Below are positions 49,642 to 59,074 of a stretch of DNA of 64,000 bases, one piece after another. The stretch's first letter is position 1. Every line of letters starts with the position of its first letter. Under the pieces are notes generated by a model that saw only the letters and a list, made by a program, of their open reading frames with translations, was not told where the DNA came from and did no database searches. The position numbers and the translations under genes were made by a program. The stretch is from Jiella endophytica. GTDB lineage: Bacteria; Pseudomonadota; Alphaproteobacteria; Rhizobiales; Rhizobiaceae. The DNA is taken from assembly GCF_004519335.1 (NCBI RefSeq), contig NZ_SOZD01000002.1, forward strand, positions 682,001 to 746,000. The letters are read 5' to 3'.

Positions 49642-50667
49642 TCAGCGGTCCTTGCCGCGGTCGACCACCCGCGGCGTCGAGCGCGCTGCCGATCCGGTCG
49701 ACAGTTCGAAGCGGACGAGAACCGGCAGGTGATCGGAATCCGTCGCCGGCTGGCGGGTAGCGGAGATCACCCGCAAATCCTTGGAAACAAGCACGTTGTC
49801 GATGGGAAGCCCCACCAGCGGCCGAAGTTCGCCGGGGAGCACCGTCGCCAGCCAGGTCGCGCCGATGCCGCCGACCGGCGTCGTGCGGGAGGCCGCGGCA
49901 TAGCGGCCGACCGTCTCGCTCCAGGGAGTGGCGTTGAAGTCGCCGGCGACGATCAGCGGGGTGGCCAGTCCCGGCAGCACCGTGTCGAGCCGCTCGACCT
50001 GCCGCGCCTGGGGGAAGGGCCAGGGCCAGACGAGATGCTCGGCGACGACGCCGAGAGAGGCGCCCTGGCCGAGATCCACCCGGCGCGCCACGAAGCCGTC
50101 CTCGGCCCGGCAGATCGCATCATCCGACGCGAACGGAAAGCGCGACAGGATCGCGACGCCGCCGACCACCTCGCCGACACCGCAATAGGCGGTGTAGGGA
50201 TAGAATTCGCGCAGCGGCTCGAAGGCCTCCACCCAGCGCCGGTTCATCTCCTCGAGCGTCACGACGTCCGGATCGAGCCGGGCGATCGTCGCGATGGCAG
50301 GCTCCGGCGCGGCGTTGTGCCTGAGATTCATCTGGAGAAGCGTCAGCGTGCGGGAGGCGCCGGCGGGAGCGTTCGCCCGCGACAGGGCGGTCTCGGTCCC
50401 GGCCGGGCGCGGCATGACGAAGCCCGCGACCGACACCGCCCCATAGGCTGCGAGCGCCGCAGCGAGCGTCGCCGCGGCGATGCTCCTCAGCGCGATCAGC
50501 ACCAGCGCCAGCAGGAACAGCACCGCCGAAAAGTGGGCGCGAAAATGCGCCAATGCATCGAAGAACGGGATCTTCTCGCCGAAGAAGCCGCAGGCGAGCG
50601 CCGCCCCGACGATCAAGGCGAGGCCGAGCACGATTGTCTCGACGAAGCGAAGCGGGAAAGTCTTCAA
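49642..50667 (-). CDS. Membrane-anchored endonuclease/exonuclease/phosphatase family protein
   Basis: 341 residues. Three membrane segments (ETIVLGLALIVGAALACGFF, AVLFLLALVLIALRSIAA and AALAAYGAVSVAGFVMPRPA) precede an EEP domain. Catalytic marks are LTLLQMNLRHN, PDVVTLEEMN, VAGDFNATPWSE and TDSDHLPVLVRF (His). This layout is that of the EEP proteins formerly tied to YafD/secreted DNases; substrate unknown. It starts 15 bases after amn, probably in one transcript. Confidence 0.85.
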   Translation of the reverse strand: MKTFPLRFVETIVLGLALIVGAALACGFFGEKIPFFDALAHFRAHFSAVLFLLALVLIALRSIAAATLAAALAAYGAVSVAGFVMPRPAGTETALSRANAPAGASRTLTLLQMNLRHNAAPEPAIATIARLDPDVVTLEEMNRRWVEAFEPLREFYPYTAYCGVGEVVGGVAILSRFPFASDDAICRAEDGFVARRVDLGQGASLGVVAEHLVWPWPFPQARQVERLDTVLPGLATPLIVAGDFNATPWSETVGRYAAASRTTPVGGIGATWLATVLPGELRPLVGLPIDNVLVSKDLRVISATRQPATDSDHLPVLVRFELSTGSAARSTPRVVDRGKDR

Positions 50668-50682
50668 CCGGCGTGCCCGTTC

Positions 50683-52185
50683 CTACTGAAATGCGGTCTC
50701 GAAGAAGGAGCGCAGCTTGCGCGAATGGACGCGCTCCGACGGTAGTTCGCTCATCAGCTGGAGCGCCCGCATGCCGATCTCCAGATGCTGGGCAACCTGG
50801 CGCTTGTAGAACTCCGTCGCCATGCCCGGCAGCTTCAATTCGCCGTGCAGCGGCTTGTCGGAAACGCAGAGCAGCGTGCCGTAGGGCACCCGGAAGCGGA
50901 AGCCGTTGGCGGCAATCGTCGCCGATTCCATGTCGAGGGCGATCGCCCGCGACTGGGAAAGCCGCTGCACCGGCTCGCGCTGGTCGCGGAGCTCCCAGTT
51001 GCGGTTGTCGATGGTGGCGACGGTGCCGGTGCGCATGATCCGCTTGAGGTCGTAGCCGGAAAGGCCGGTGACCTCCTCGACGGCCTTCTCCAGCGCCACC
51101 TGCACCTCCGCCAGCGCCGGGATCGGCACCCATAACGGCAGGTCGGCATCGAGGACGTGATCCTCGCGCACATAGGCATGGGCAAGGACGTAGTCGCCGA
51201 GCGCCTGGCTGTTGCGCAGGCCGGCACAGTGGCCAAGCATCAACCAGGCATGGGGGCGCAGCACCGCGACATGGTCGGTGATCGTCTTGGCGTTGGAGGG
51301 CCCGACGCCGATGTTGATCATCGTGACACCGCTGCCGTCGGCGCGTTTCAGATGATAGGCCGGCATCTGCGGCAGGCGGAGCGGCGAGGTTCCGGAGACC
51401 GGCTGCTCGAAGCCCGCCGGCGTCACCAGATCGCCCGGCTCGACGAATTCGTCGTAGCCGGCGCCGCCGCTGCGCATCATCTCCCGCGCCCTCAGGCAGA
51501 ACTCGTCGACATAGAACTGGTAGTTGGTGAAGAGGACGAAGTTCTGGAAATGCGACGGCCGCGTCGCCGTGTAGTGGGCGAGCCGGTGCAGCGAATAATC
51601 CACCCGCTGAGCGGTGAAGGGCGCGAGCGGCAGGCGCTCGCCGGGATAGGGCTCGAACGTGCCATTGACGATCCGGTCGTCGGTGGCGCCGAGATCGGGA
51701 ACGTCGAAGACGTCGCGGAGCGGATGACCGAGCTTTTCGGCGGCAGCGCCGTCGACATAGACGCCTTCGGGCAGCGCGAAGTGCAGCGGGACCGGCGTCG
51801 CCGAATCGCCGATCATCACCGGCTGGCCGTGATTTTCGAGGAGAAGCTCCAGCTGTTCGACGAGATAGCGGTCGAAGAGGTCCGGCCGGGTGATCGTCGC
51901 GGCATAATCGCCGGGCAGCGGCACATGGCCGAAGGCGAGGCGCGAATCCACCCGCGCATGGGTGCGCGTCGTCAGCGCGACCTGCGGATAGAAGGCCCGG
52001 TAGCGCCGGTCGGCCCGGGCCTGGTCGAGCACCTGGTCGAACTTGCCGGTGAGAAAGCCGACCGACCGCTCATAGAGGCGTTTCAGCTCCGCGACTGCCG
52101 CTCCCGCATCATTGAACGGGCGGGGCGGCGCGGCCTCGGGCGTCTCGACGGGAAGATGTTCGCTGGCGGTGTCGAAAGCTGTCAT
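50683..52185 (-). CDS. amn: AMP nucleosidase
   Basis: 500 residues. Splits AMP into adenine and ribose-5-phosphate. The N-terminal regulatory part (YRAFYPQVALTTRTHARVDS) and the nucleoside phosphorylase-like C-terminal part (INIGVGPSNAKTITDHVAVL, WLMLGHCAGLRNSQALGDYV, RAIALDMESATIAANGFRFR, VSDKPLHGELKLPGMATEFY) match Amn. It is followed by the EEP gene. Confidence 0.95.
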   Translation of the reverse strand: MTAFDTASEHLPVETPEAAPPRPFNDAGAAVAELKRLYERSVGFLTGKFDQVLDQARADRRYRAFYPQVALTTRTHARVDSRLAFGHVPLPGDYAATITRPDLFDRYLVEQLELLLENHGQPVMIGDSATPVPLHFALPEGVYVDGAAAEKLGHPLRDVFDVPDLGATDDRIVNGTFEPYPGERLPLAPFTAQRVDYSLHRLAHYTATRPSHFQNFVLFTNYQFYVDEFCLRAREMMRSGGAGYDEFVEPGDLVTPAGFEQPVSGTSPLRLPQMPAYHLKRADGSGVTMINIGVGPSNAKTITDHVAVLRPHAWLMLGHCAGLRNSQALGDYVLAHAYVREDHVLDADLPLWVPIPALAEVQVALEKAVEEVTGLSGYDLKRIMRTGTVATIDNRNWELRDQREPVQRLSQSRAIALDMESATIAANGFRFRVPYGTLLCVSDKPLHGELKLPGMATEFYKRQVAQHLEIGMRALQLMSELPSERVHSRKLRSFFETAFQ

Positions 52186-52383
52186 GTCCTTCGTCGTATC
52201 GCGGGTCGATGGCGGCGTTAAGACGGATCGGCAGGGCGGAGCCCGGCATTTGTGCGCTTCAGGACCCCGCTTCCGTCACCTTCCCGGGGGAGTCTCCGTC
52301 GCTCGACCACCCTCGGCGATCCCGTTTCCGGCCCGGCCGGCGACATGGGGCCAGGCCGCCGATGCCGGGCCGCCTGCACCGGT

Positions 52384-52578
52384 TCAGAACTTCGCCTGTC
52401 CGGGCGCGGCGCTGCGGTTGATGCGGCAGAGCTTGCCGGAGGCGTAGTCGCAGGTGCCGCCGGAAATCGATGCGACGAAGCTGGTGGACTGGCCCGGTGT
52501 CGAACGCTGGGCCAGGGTGCTCATGGCGATCCCGAACAATGCGATCAGGAGCGTGATGGCGACGAGGCGTGTGTACAT
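52384..52578 (-). CDS. Small secreted hypothetical protein
   Basis: 64 residues. MYTRLVAITLLIALFGIAMS is a clear signal peptide with cleavage near TLAQ. The mature part of about 40 residues has two Cys (GTCDYASGKLC) that may form a disulfide. No family recognised. The ribosome site is weak, but the signal and Cys pair argue for a real gene. Confidence 0.5.
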   Translation of the reverse strand: MYTRLVAITLLIALFGIAMSTLAQRSTPGQSTSFVASISGGTCDYASGKLCRINRSAAPGQAKF

Positions 52579-53136
52579 CTGGCGATCCGCTTTGCTGTGG
52601 CCGCGCCCATAGGCTTCAGCACTGATTCGTAGGCATTAGGCCATTTCCCGCCTGAATGCGACCTGCAAGACACAGTCGCGGGTCTTTTTCGGGCCAAAGG
52701 CGGGCTGCGCCGCTTCGCCGCGGCGCCGGCGAGTGGGCGGTCTAACAGCCTCAGTCTTGCGTGGGCGTTGCATCCGACGGCCCGGTCGGTGGAACGTTCG
52801 GGCTGTCCGGTCGAAGAAATGGCGAACTGAGCGCACGGACTGGCGCAGCCTGAGGATCACCCGACGCGACCGGTCATTCGAGAGGGTGGAACACGATAGC
52901 GAGAGGCGCAACCGTCGTCGGACAGCAATCGGAGACGAGCGCGGTGGCAGATACCAGCCGCGGCAATTGTTCGCAGAACTGCCTTAAGGAGAGGGCCTTC
53001 ACGCCGGTCAGGGCCGCGATGCGGAGTGCCCGAACGGCCGGCCGCGGCCGACGCCTTGCGGGCGGCGGCGCCTGCGCGCTCGAGCGCTAAGCATCTGCAA
53101 GCGCTACGACAGCGGCGGCGACGATCGTGGGAAAAG
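52579..53136. other. Gene-free region before ffs
   Basis: About 560 bases. Open frames exist on the plus strand (52733-52987) and the minus strand, but they are Arg-rich shadows without a ribosome site. Part of the region serves as the downstream flank of the 4.5S RNA. Nothing else is recognised. Confidence 0.5.
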
Positions 53137-53239
53137 GGTGGGAGGCTGGCACGGCGACCCGTGCCATAGCTCGTTGGGGCTGCTTCCTTCCGGACCTGAC
53201 CCGGTTGGCGAGTGGCTCGTCCACCACCAACCTCCCGGC
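53137..53239 (-). ncRNA. ffs: 4.5S signal recognition particle RNA
   Basis: On the minus strand the core GGTCAGGTCCGGAAGGAAGC plus AGCC (53178-53201 on the plus strand) is the universal Ffh-binding hairpin with its GGAA tetraloop region. The ends pair, GGGAGG with CCTCCC. Length about 100 bases fits the small bacterial form. The direction is opposite to the HIT gene next to it. Ends are approximate. Confidence 0.93.
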
Positions 53240-53359
53240 TCTCCATATCGGCGAAATCGCTTCTAGATGCAAGGAGGTGCGACGAATTTCCGGCGTGGCG
53301 ATCGTGGGGCCGGGCCGAGACGATCTGTGCCGCGCCATTTCGGGAGGACTTCTGCGACC

Positions 53360-53773
53360 ATGCGCCAATTCGAACTCGATCCGCGTCTGGCGGCCGATAC
53401 CGTCCTCGTCAAAGATCTCGGACTGTGCGCCCTTCTCCTGATGAACGATCGGCGCTGGCCCTGGCTGATCCTCGTCCCGAAGCGCAACGACATCACCGAG
53501 ATGCACGAGCTGACGCCCCTCGACCAGACTCTCCTCACCTTCGAGACATGCCTCACCGCCAAGGCGCTGAAGACGTTTTCCGGCGCCGAGAAGATCAATG
53601 TCGGGGCGCTCGGCAACATGGTGCCGATGCTGCACGTCCACGTCATTGCCCGGCATTCGGGCGACACGAACTGGCCGGGGCCGGTCTGGGGGCACGGCCG
53701 CGCCGAGCCCTATGAGGACGACGCCCTCGAGGATCTGCGCGGCGCGCTGGCGCGGGCCGTGCTCAACGAGTGA
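53360..53773 (+). CDS. HIT family protein
   Basis: 137 residues from the ATG at 53360; GGGAGG lies about 12 bases upstream. The histidine triad is MLHVHVIARHSGD, with NVGALGNMVPMLHVHVIARH as the family core. HIT proteins bind or hydrolyse nucleotides; in this alphaproteobacterial subgroup the substrate is unknown. The gene precedes nudC by about 200 bases on the same strand. Confidence 0.88.
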   Translation: MRQFELDPRLAADTVLVKDLGLCALLLMNDRRWPWLILVPKRNDITEMHELTPLDQTLLTFETCLTAKALKTFSGAEKINVGALGNMVPMLHVHVIARHSGDTNWPGPVWGHGRAEPYEDDALEDLRGALARAVLNE

Positions 53774-53979
53774 TCCGGCCGGGTCGGCCCCCGCCGCTTC
53801 CGCTTCGGGTCGCCGCCTGCCGCTCTGCGTGACCCGTCATTCCGGTTCGCCAAACGGCCGGCCACCCCGACTGTCGCCCTCGCCCGCGCTCGCGCAAAAC
53901 CTTTCACGGAAGACATTTGCCTGTCGTGGCGATCATGCTCTATCGCTGCGCCAGCCTGCCATCCCCAAGGAGTGCACCG

Positions 53980-54939
53980 ATGAGCGACAGCGAGAAACGG
54001 GCGGCGCAGGAAATCAGCGCCCGCACCGGATTTTCCCGCAACGCGCTTCGGCGCGACGGCGAATTGCGGACCGATGCCAGCCTCGCCGCCGCTCTCGATC
54101 ACCCGCACGCCACCATCTACCTGACCGCCAACGGCAAGTGGCTGGTGAAGACGAATGCAGCGCCGCTCTCCGCCGGTTTCTCGATTGCCGAGGCTAGGGA
54201 GCTCGGTGCCGGTCTCGATGAGGCGATCCTGCTCGGCTTTGCGGCGGGCGATGCCCCGGCGCTGGCAGCCGTCGTCGCCCTCGAAGGCGAGGATGTGGGA
54301 GACGGCCTCGCCGCCATGGATCTGCGCGGCATCGGCATGGAAGGACGGCTCGATCCGGACAGCGAGGGCCGGCTCGCCCAGGCCTCGCACCTCGTCCAGT
54401 GGCACGGCAAGAACCGCTTCTGCGGCCTCTGCGGCGCGCCGACCCGCTCTGCCTCGGCAGGCTACCGGCGCCAGTGCACCGCCTGCGAGACGCCGATCTT
54501 TCCGCGCATCGATCCGGTGACGATCATGCTCGTCCATGATGGCGAGGGCCGCTGCGTGCTCGGCCGTCAGCCGCGCTTTCCGGAAAATTTTTGGTCGTGC
54601 CTCGCAGGCTTCGTCGAGCCCGGCGAAACGCTGGAGGATGCGGTCAGGCGCGAGACCATGGAGGAAAGCGGCCTCAGCGTCGGCAAGGTGGAAATGGTCG
54701 CCTCCCAGCCTTGGCCGTTTCCCGGCAATCTGATGGTGGGCTGCATGGCGCTTGCCGAAAGCCGCGACATCGCCTTCGACGCCACCGAACTCGAGGACTG
54801 CCGCTGGTTCTCCCGCAGCGACGTCAGAGCGATGCTGGAGGGGACGCATCGGGACGGGCTGATGGTGCCGAAGCCTTTCGCCATCGCGCATTTCCTCATC
54901 AAGGCCTTCGTCGATGACGAGACGTCTGCCGGCCGCTGA
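53980..54939 (+). CDS. nudC: NAD(H) pyrophosphatase
   Basis: 319 residues from the ATG at 53980 (AAGGAG nearby). NudC hydrolyses NADH and removes NAD caps from RNA. Zinc ribbon: Cys148, Cys151, Cys166, Cys169. Nudix box: GFVEPGETLEDAVRRETMEE and SGL. The NADH-specific motif is usually SQPWPFPxS; here it reads SQPWPFPGN, so the last Ser is Asn. Confidence 0.93.
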   Translation: MSDSEKRAAQEISARTGFSRNALRRDGELRTDASLAAALDHPHATIYLTANGKWLVKTNAAPLSAGFSIAEARELGAGLDEAILLGFAAGDAPALAAVVALEGEDVGDGLAAMDLRGIGMEGRLDPDSEGRLAQASHLVQWHGKNRFCGLCGAPTRSASAGYRRQCTACETPIFPRIDPVTIMLVHDGEGRCVLGRQPRFPENFWSCLAGFVEPGETLEDAVRRETMEESGLSVGKVEMVASQPWPFPGNLMVGCMALAESRDIAFDATELEDCRWFSRSDVRAMLEGTHRDGLMVPKPFAIAHFLIKAFVDDETSAGR

Positions 54940-54969
54940 AGCCGGCGTGCCTCGGCCAGCGGCACCCCG

Positions 54970-56715
54970 CTATCGCGGCGGCGCGCGATAGACGTCGTCC
55001 GGCCGGGTGGCGTTCTTCCAGTTCGATTCGTCGCGCTTGTAGGCGCAGTCGTGGCCGGTGCTCAGCCAGTGGCGGGTGGCGGACTTCGCATGCAGCGACA
55101 CGCCGCCGGCGATCTCCGGCTGCTCGGCGAGGAGCTGCGTCACCGCGGTGGCGAGGATCGGCGGCCCGGTGAGCGACCAGACATTGCCCTCCTCCCGCGA
55201 CAGCACGCGCCGGCAGGCAAGCGACAGCGCACGGCCGATGACGGGATGCCGCGGCTCGGCAGCGAAGAAGCCGTTCCACAGGACACCCGTCGTTTCCTCG
55301 ATGATCAGCAGGAGCCGGCCGCGCGCCGGGATGATGTCGGCGAGCGGCATGTGGCTCGCCTCGTCGGCATCGGCATAGACGCCGCCGCGGCGAAAGGCAT
55401 AGGCGAGGCGGAAGAGATCGGCCCGCATTGCCGGATGGGCGGCGCTGTCGAAGGCGTCGAGGGCATCGCGATTGCGGCCGTCGGCCAGAAACGCCCGGGC
55501 GCTTTCGTCGTCGAAGCAGCGATAGCGATGGTCGGGGCTGGTCGCCGGCCAGGTCGCCATCAGGGCGGCGACGTCGGCAGGCGGCTTCGCCATGTCCCAG
55601 AACTGGAAGATCTCCCGGGGGATCTGCGCGTTCGGCCCGGGCGCATGGCTGGCGAGCCCGCCCGAGGCTCGCAGTTCCCGCAGCAGGGCAAGGCTCGTCG
55701 GCACGTGGCCGGGAAAGCGCGAGACCAGCGCCGTCAGCCCCGTTGCACGGTCGGCGCCGTCTCCCTTCAGCAAGGCGAGAAGCCGGTCGCTCGCCCGCGG
55801 ACCCCGTGCAACCAGCGCCAGAAAGCCGCGAAGATGGGCGTCCTGCATCACCGACTGGCTGGAGCCGCGATTGACCGACAGGATCTCCGCCGCGACCGCC
55901 AGATCGTCTTCCGCCGCGGCGAGATCTCCGAGGACGATCCGCACCTCGGCAAGATGCAGGCGGTAGGAGACCGCGCGCGGCGCCAGCCGGACGGCGTCGC
56001 GCAGTTCCGCCTCGGCCGCGAGAAACCGGTTGCGATAGCGTAACAGGTGCGAACGCAGGAAGGCCGCCCGGGCCTTCTGCTGCGGGCCGGAAAACCGCAC
56101 CGATCGCAGCAACTCTTCGGCGCGATCGATCTGACCGGTCCGTAGGGCCAGGCCGATGAGGGAGCTCGCGGTCTCGACGTTCGGCTCGGCCCCATCGGCC
56201 TCCGAACGGGTAAGCTCCGCTTCGAGAAGCGAAAGGGCCGCGAGATGCTCGCCCGCCCGCTCGAGGCTGCGGGCCTTCAAAAGCGCTGCCTGGTCGTTGG
56301 CGGGATCGATGGCGAGGACCGCTGCGAGATTGCGATCAAACGCTGCCGAGTCGCCGATTTCCAGAAAGGACCGGGCCGCCTCGATATGCGCCACGACATT
56401 GTCCGGCATGTCGAGCGCCAGGGCCTCGAACATCTCGCCGGCGCAGCGGTGGTCGCCCTTGGCCCGGGCGATCTGCGCCAGCTGGCGCCTGGCGCCCGGA
56501 CGTGGCCGGTCGGCCGTCACCAGCGGCTCCAGCCAGGCCGCCGCCTCCGCGAAACGGCCGAGTTCGCGCAGTTCGGTGGCGACGTCGAGCCGGGCGCTTA
56601 CGTCGTCCGGACAGGTCTCCACTGCGGCCAGGCAGGCGGCAAGGGCTTCCTCGCGTTGGCCTTCGGCCCGGGCCTCCCGCCCGTCCCGCACGACCTCGAC
56701 GAATTCTTCGGACAT
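54970..56715 (-). CDS. TPR protein with a C-terminal DXD-type glycosyltransferase domain
   Basis: 581 residues from the ATG at 56715 (GGGAG five bases upstream). Residues 1-330 are helical TPR-like repeats (REEALAACLAAVETCPDDVS, LEPLVTADRPRPGARRQLAQ). The C-terminal half resembles the Gly_transf_sug family: IPREIFQFWDMAKPPADVAA, LFRLAYAFRRGGVYADADEA (DxD) and NGFFAAEPRHPVIGRALSLA. It may transfer sugars to protein or lipid targets; acceptor unknown. It sits between nudC and phaR, both of which face other ways. Confidence 0.82.
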   Translation of the reverse strand: MSEEFVEVVRDGREARAEGQREEALAACLAAVETCPDDVSARLDVATELRELGRFAEAAAWLEPLVTADRPRPGARRQLAQIARAKGDHRCAGEMFEALALDMPDNVVAHIEAARSFLEIGDSAAFDRNLAAVLAIDPANDQAALLKARSLERAGEHLAALSLLEAELTRSEADGAEPNVETASSLIGLALRTGQIDRAEELLRSVRFSGPQQKARAAFLRSHLLRYRNRFLAAEAELRDAVRLAPRAVSYRLHLAEVRIVLGDLAAAEDDLAVAAEILSVNRGSSQSVMQDAHLRGFLALVARGPRASDRLLALLKGDGADRATGLTALVSRFPGHVPTSLALLRELRASGGLASHAPGPNAQIPREIFQFWDMAKPPADVAALMATWPATSPDHRYRCFDDESARAFLADGRNRDALDAFDSAAHPAMRADLFRLAYAFRRGGVYADADEASHMPLADIIPARGRLLLIIEETTGVLWNGFFAAEPRHPVIGRALSLACRRVLSREEGNVWSLTGPPILATAVTQLLAEQPEIAGGVSLHAKSATRHWLSTGHDCAYKRDESNWKNATRPDDVYRAPPR

Positions 56716-56784
56716 CGGTTCTCCCACAAACCGGTCCGCCAATTTCGAGGCCGCCGCGACCCTCCTCCGGTGGCGGAGCGAAAA

Positions 56785-57402
56785 TCAACCCTGCTTGCTT
56801 GCATCCTTGGAATCGATCGCCTCGAGCCGCTCCTGCATGCGCTGCAGCTGCTCGCGCATCGACTTCAGATCGTCGTCACGGCTGCCGGCCGAACCGCCGG
56901 TGCGAGCGCCGTTCGCCTCTCCCTCGCCGTCCGCCTCTCCCAGGGCGCCGGCGACGAAGGGATTGAACATCGTCATCGCGCGGCGGAACATCTCGGTGTT
57001 GCGCCGAACCTGCGCTTCCATGAGCTTCATCGGCGTCTGGGTCATCGCGCCGGTCATCTGCTCGCGGAACGATTCCTGCTCCTTGGCGAAAGCCGACATC
57101 GACTGTTCCAGATAGCCGGGAATGACCATCTGCATCTGGTCGCCGTAAAAGCGGATGAGCTGGCGCAGGAAGGCGATCGGCATCAGGTTCTGCCCGCCCT
57201 TGTTCTCCTGCTCGAAGATGATCTGCGTCAGCACCGAATGGGTGATGTCCTCGCCGGACTTGGCGTCCTGAACGACGAATTCCTCGTTGTTCTTCACCAT
57301 CAGAGCCAGGTTTTCGAGCGTCACATAGGTGCTGGTACCGGTGTTGTAGAGGCGCCGATTCGCGTATTTCTTGATGACCGTCACGTCTTCGTTTCTGGCC
57401 AT
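56785..57402 (-). CDS. phaR: Polyhydroxyalkanoate synthesis repressor
   Basis: 205 residues from the ATG at 57402. The N-terminal domain TVIKKYANRRLYNTGTSTYV and the TQIIFEQENKGGQNLMPIAF region are diagnostic of PhaR, which senses PHB granules and represses phasin and PHB genes. The C-terminus is a Met/Gln-rich helix (LKSMREQLQRMQERLEAI). It is divergent from phaA. Confidence 0.96.
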   Translation of the reverse strand: MARNEDVTVIKKYANRRLYNTGTSTYVTLENLALMVKNNEEFVVQDAKSGEDITHSVLTQIIFEQENKGGQNLMPIAFLRQLIRFYGDQMQMVIPGYLEQSMSAFAKEQESFREQMTGAMTQTPMKLMEAQVRRNTEMFRRAMTMFNPFVAGALGEADGEGEANGARTGGSAGSRDDDLKSMREQLQRMQERLEAIDSKDASKQG

Positions 57403-57840
57403 GATCAACTCCCTGAACACCACCCACCGTAGCGGGGCGCCACGCATTTGTGCGAACGCTCATGTGCGCCGCATAAATGATAGGCACAAATCGCAGCATA
57501 TTCCAATGCATTCCGCGGAGTCCGGCGTCGATCAACAAGGAGCATCGAACGGCCCGCCGCCATTCTGACGCAAGGACATGGGCCGGCCGGACCGGCCGCC
57601 AGTCATCACCCGGCACTCCACCAGTAAGGCGCTTGCGGTGCGGAAAATCCCGTCGATGCGGCGTTGCACCCCGCCCTCGCCGAGCAGCCCTCTTGCCGCT
57701 TCGCACAACGCCCGTGCGTGGTCATGCGCCATTCGCTCGGCCCTGCTATAGGGTCTCTTTGGACGATGGGCCCGCCCCTTTCGGCAGGGCCCCGAAGCAC
57801 TATCTGAGACACGAACACGCAGAAGGCGGAGGAAATGACG
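57403..57840. promoter_or_regulatory. phaR-phaA divergent control region
   Basis: About 440 bases without a gene. A near-perfect inverted repeat, ATTTGTGC at 57446-57453 and GCACAAAT at 57484-57491 with a 30-base spacer, is 44 bases before the phaR start and could be an autoregulatory site. The sequence between includes GTGCGCCGCA. A ribosome site GGAGG lies at 57828-57832 before phaA. Confidence 0.45.
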
Positions 57841-59025
57841 ATGAGCAACACCCAATCCGTGGTGATCGTGGGCGCGGCGCGCACGCCAGTCGGTGCCTTC
57901 AACGGCGCATTCGGCCAGGTCCCGGCCCATGAACTCGGCGCAGTCGCGATCAAGGAGGCGCTGTCGCGGGCCAAGGTCGATGCGGCCGAGGTCGACGAAG
58001 TGATCATGGGCCAGATCCTCACCGCCGCCGAGGGCCAGAACCCGGCACGCCAGGCGGCGATGGCCGCAGGCTGCCCGAAGGAGACCACCGCCTGGGCGCT
58101 CAACCAGCTTTGCGGCTCGGGCCTTCGCACAGTCGCCATCGGCATGCAGCAGATCGCCATGGGCGATGCCAAGGTCATCGTCGCCGGCGGCCAGGAATCG
58201 ATGTCGATGGCGCCACACGCCGCCTATCTCAGGGCCGGCCAGAAGATGGGCGACCTGAAGATGGTCGACACCATGCTGAAGGACGGGCTGATCGACGCCT
58301 TCAACGGGTATCACATGGGCAACACCGCCGAGAACGTCGCCCGCCAGTGGCAGCTGACCCGCGAGATGCAGGACGAGTTCGCGGTGAAGAGCCAGAACAA
58401 GGCCGAAGCCGCCCAGAAGGAAGGCAAGTTCAAGGACGAGATCGTCCCCTTCACCGTCAAGGGCCGCAAGGGCGACACGGTCGTCGAGGATGACGAATAC
58501 ATCAAGCACGGCGTGACGATGGATTCGGTCGGCAAGCTGCGTCCCGCCTTCGACAAGGAAGGCTCGGTGACCGCGGCCAACGCGTCCGGCATCAACGACG
58601 GCGCGGCGGCGACGGTGCTGATGAGCGAGGCCGAGGCCGAGCGCCGCGGGCTCACCCCCATGGTGCGCATCGTTTCCTGGGCAACGGCGGGCGTCGATCC
58701 GGCGATCATGGGCACCGGCCCGATCCCGGCCTCGAAGAAGGCGCTGGAAAAAGCCCGCTGGTCGGTCGACGACCTCGACCTCGTCGAGGCCAACGAGGCC
58801 TTCGCGGCGCAGGCCTGCGCGGTCAACAAGGACCTCGGCTGGAACCCGGACATCGTCAATGTCAATGGCGGGGCGATCGCCATCGGTCATCCAATCGGCG
58901 CGTCGGGCAACCGCATCCTCAACACCCTGCTCTTCGAGATGCAGCGCCGCAACGCGAAGAAGGGTCTCGCCACCCTCTGCATCGGCGGCGGCATGGGTGT
59001 CGCCATGTGCTTCGAGAGGATGTGA
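57841..59025 (+). CDS. phaA: Acetyl-CoA acetyltransferase (beta-ketothiolase)
   Basis: 394 residues. Condenses two acetyl-CoA to acetoacetyl-CoA, first step of PHB synthesis. Catalytic Cys at about 91 ([10 protein letters not shown]), [19 protein letters not shown] with the catalytic His, and CIGGGMG with the second Cys. ATGs at 57835 and 57841 are both possible; spacing of eight bases from GGAGG favours the second. Next on the strand is a patatin gene, then phaB. Confidence 0.96.
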   Translation: MSNTQSVVIVGAARTPVGAFNGAFGQVPAHELGAVAIKEALSRAKVDAAEVDEVIMGQILTAAEGQNPARQAAMAAGCPKETTAWALNQLCGSGLRTVAIGMQQIAMGDAKVIVAGGQESMSMAPHAAYLRAGQKMGDLKMVDTMLKDGLIDAFNGYHMGNTAENVARQWQLTREMQDEFAVKSQNKAEAAQKEGKFKDEIVPFTVKGRKGDTVVEDDEYIKHGVTMDSVGKLRPAFDKEGSVTAANASGINDGAAATVLMSEAEAERRGLTPMVRIVSWATAGVDPAIMGTGPIPASKKALEKARWSVDDLDLVEANEAFAAQACAVNKDLGWNPDIVNVNGGAIAIGHPIGASGNRILNTLLFEMQRRNAKKGLATLCIGGGMGVAMCFERM

Positions 59026-59074
59026 GCCGAAAACGCCGCCAGTTGGCCGAGAGAGGTCCAAAGGAGATGCCGGT

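Noticed and set aside
53137-53239. 4.5S RNA on the plus strand
   Set aside because: The conserved GGTCAGGTCCGGAAGG core reads correctly only on the minus strand.
58859-59074. ATG start for the PHB-locus patatin
   Set aside because: Would overlap phaA by 167 bases without a ribosome site; the TTG at 59075 has AAGGAG at eight bases.
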